Below are positions 63,628-64,000 of a stretch of 64,000 nt of DNA, piece by piece. The stretch is from Anaspis maculata. Taxonomy: Eukaryota > Arthropoda > Insecta > Coleoptera > Scraptiidae. The position numbers and the translations under genes were made by a program. The DNA lies in contig OX421964.1 in NCBI GenBank assembly GCA_949128115.1, positions 35,270,177-35,334,176 on the forward strand. The letters run 5' to 3'. Below the pieces are notes generated by a model. That model did no database searches. It had not been told where the DNA came from and saw nothing but the letters and a program-made list of their open reading frames with translations. Position 1 is the first letter of the stretch. Every line of letters begins with the position of its first letter.

Positions 63628-64000
63628 AACTGCTAAATTATTGTTTGACTGAGACAAGTCGAAACTACTGTCAAAACTGTCAAGATTTCAATAAATCTGT
63701 CATTTTTCAAGATATTGGGACGAAATTTGATATTTCCGTCAAGATTGACGTCAGAAATGCAATGCGATGTGGTGCCACCGTCTTCGCCTACTATTTTCGA
63801 AAATAAGACAAGCAATTGTAATTTTTTTCATGACCGCCATTTTAAACTCACCCGGTATTCAATAAGTGGGAAATCGATTGGTACTAGTAAAATTGGTCAT
63901 ATGCAATAATCCTAAGGCAAACATAATCATTTCCAGCAAGCCACTTCGTTTTTATTGGCCGTAAGGTGATGTTGAATCCATTTTTAGGAATTTCACAGCA
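63628..64000. other. Upstream of the prolyl 4-hydroxylase gene
   Basis: Probably the promoter and 5' UTR of the minus-strand gene. I cannot point to a convincing TATA box or initiator. No other feature is seen. Confidence 0.35.

Overview
The window reads as nuclear DNA of an arthropod, most likely an insect. It is AT-rich and sparse in genes. It carries an arthropod-type neuroligin exon with GT/AG splice sites, an animal collagen prolyl 4-hydroxylase gene, and a dense mix of LINEs, hAT-like elements, mariner-like foldbacks and MITEs. I cannot name the species. There are no bacterial features. Apart from simple satellites, almost everything is transposable-element (TE) debris.

Host genes: one internal neuroligin exon (28796-29274, +) sits inside introns full of TEs. 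A complete intronless prolyl 4-hydroxylase alpha gene lies near the right end (62047-63627, -). A CpG-rich patch at 2090-2760 may hold one more exon on the minus strand, but this is weak.

Layout, left to right. 1-577: 3' remnant of a LINE. 3.5-8.9 kb: near-complete LINE (ORF1, ORF2, TTGAA tail) whose two ORFs share one frame and are separated by a single TAG. 9.0-15.8 kb: a remnant of a third LINE family, split by three later insertions, each with 8-bp target-site duplications (TSDs): 9398-14167, 14212-15297 and 15380-15598. 15.8-20.7 kb: minus-strand R1-clade LINE with both ORFs open. 22.6 kb: integrase relic of an LTR element. 23.0-28.1 kb: putative DNA element with AACGTT-rich ends, into which a hAT element (25395-27508) inserted; the hAT carries a decayed transposase and a 555-bp ATGG satellite. 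28.8 kb: neuroligin exon. 29.4-36.4 kb: three long foldback elements of about 1.6 kb, each flanked by a 3-bp YTA duplication and each starting TAGNCCAG. The third sits inside a LINE fragment, itself inside a putative AATATT-rich element (34046-38269). 39.6-40.7 kb: mariner-like foldback. 43.0-45.8 kb: element with inverted AATATCCC arrays. 45.9-48.9 kb: MITEs and a 1.1-kb hAT-like element with a perfect TSD. 49.0-55.8 kb: a 2-kb duplication, one copy of which carries a 1.74-kb foldback absent from the other. 56-61.8 kb: hairpin elements and a complex palindrome. 62-63.6 kb: prolyl 4-hydroxylase.

The window is therefore best read as a record of nested insertions. In several cases the pre-insertion sequence can be rebuilt from TSDs or from a paralogous copy, which gives relative ages. 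The two host genes have no evident functional link.
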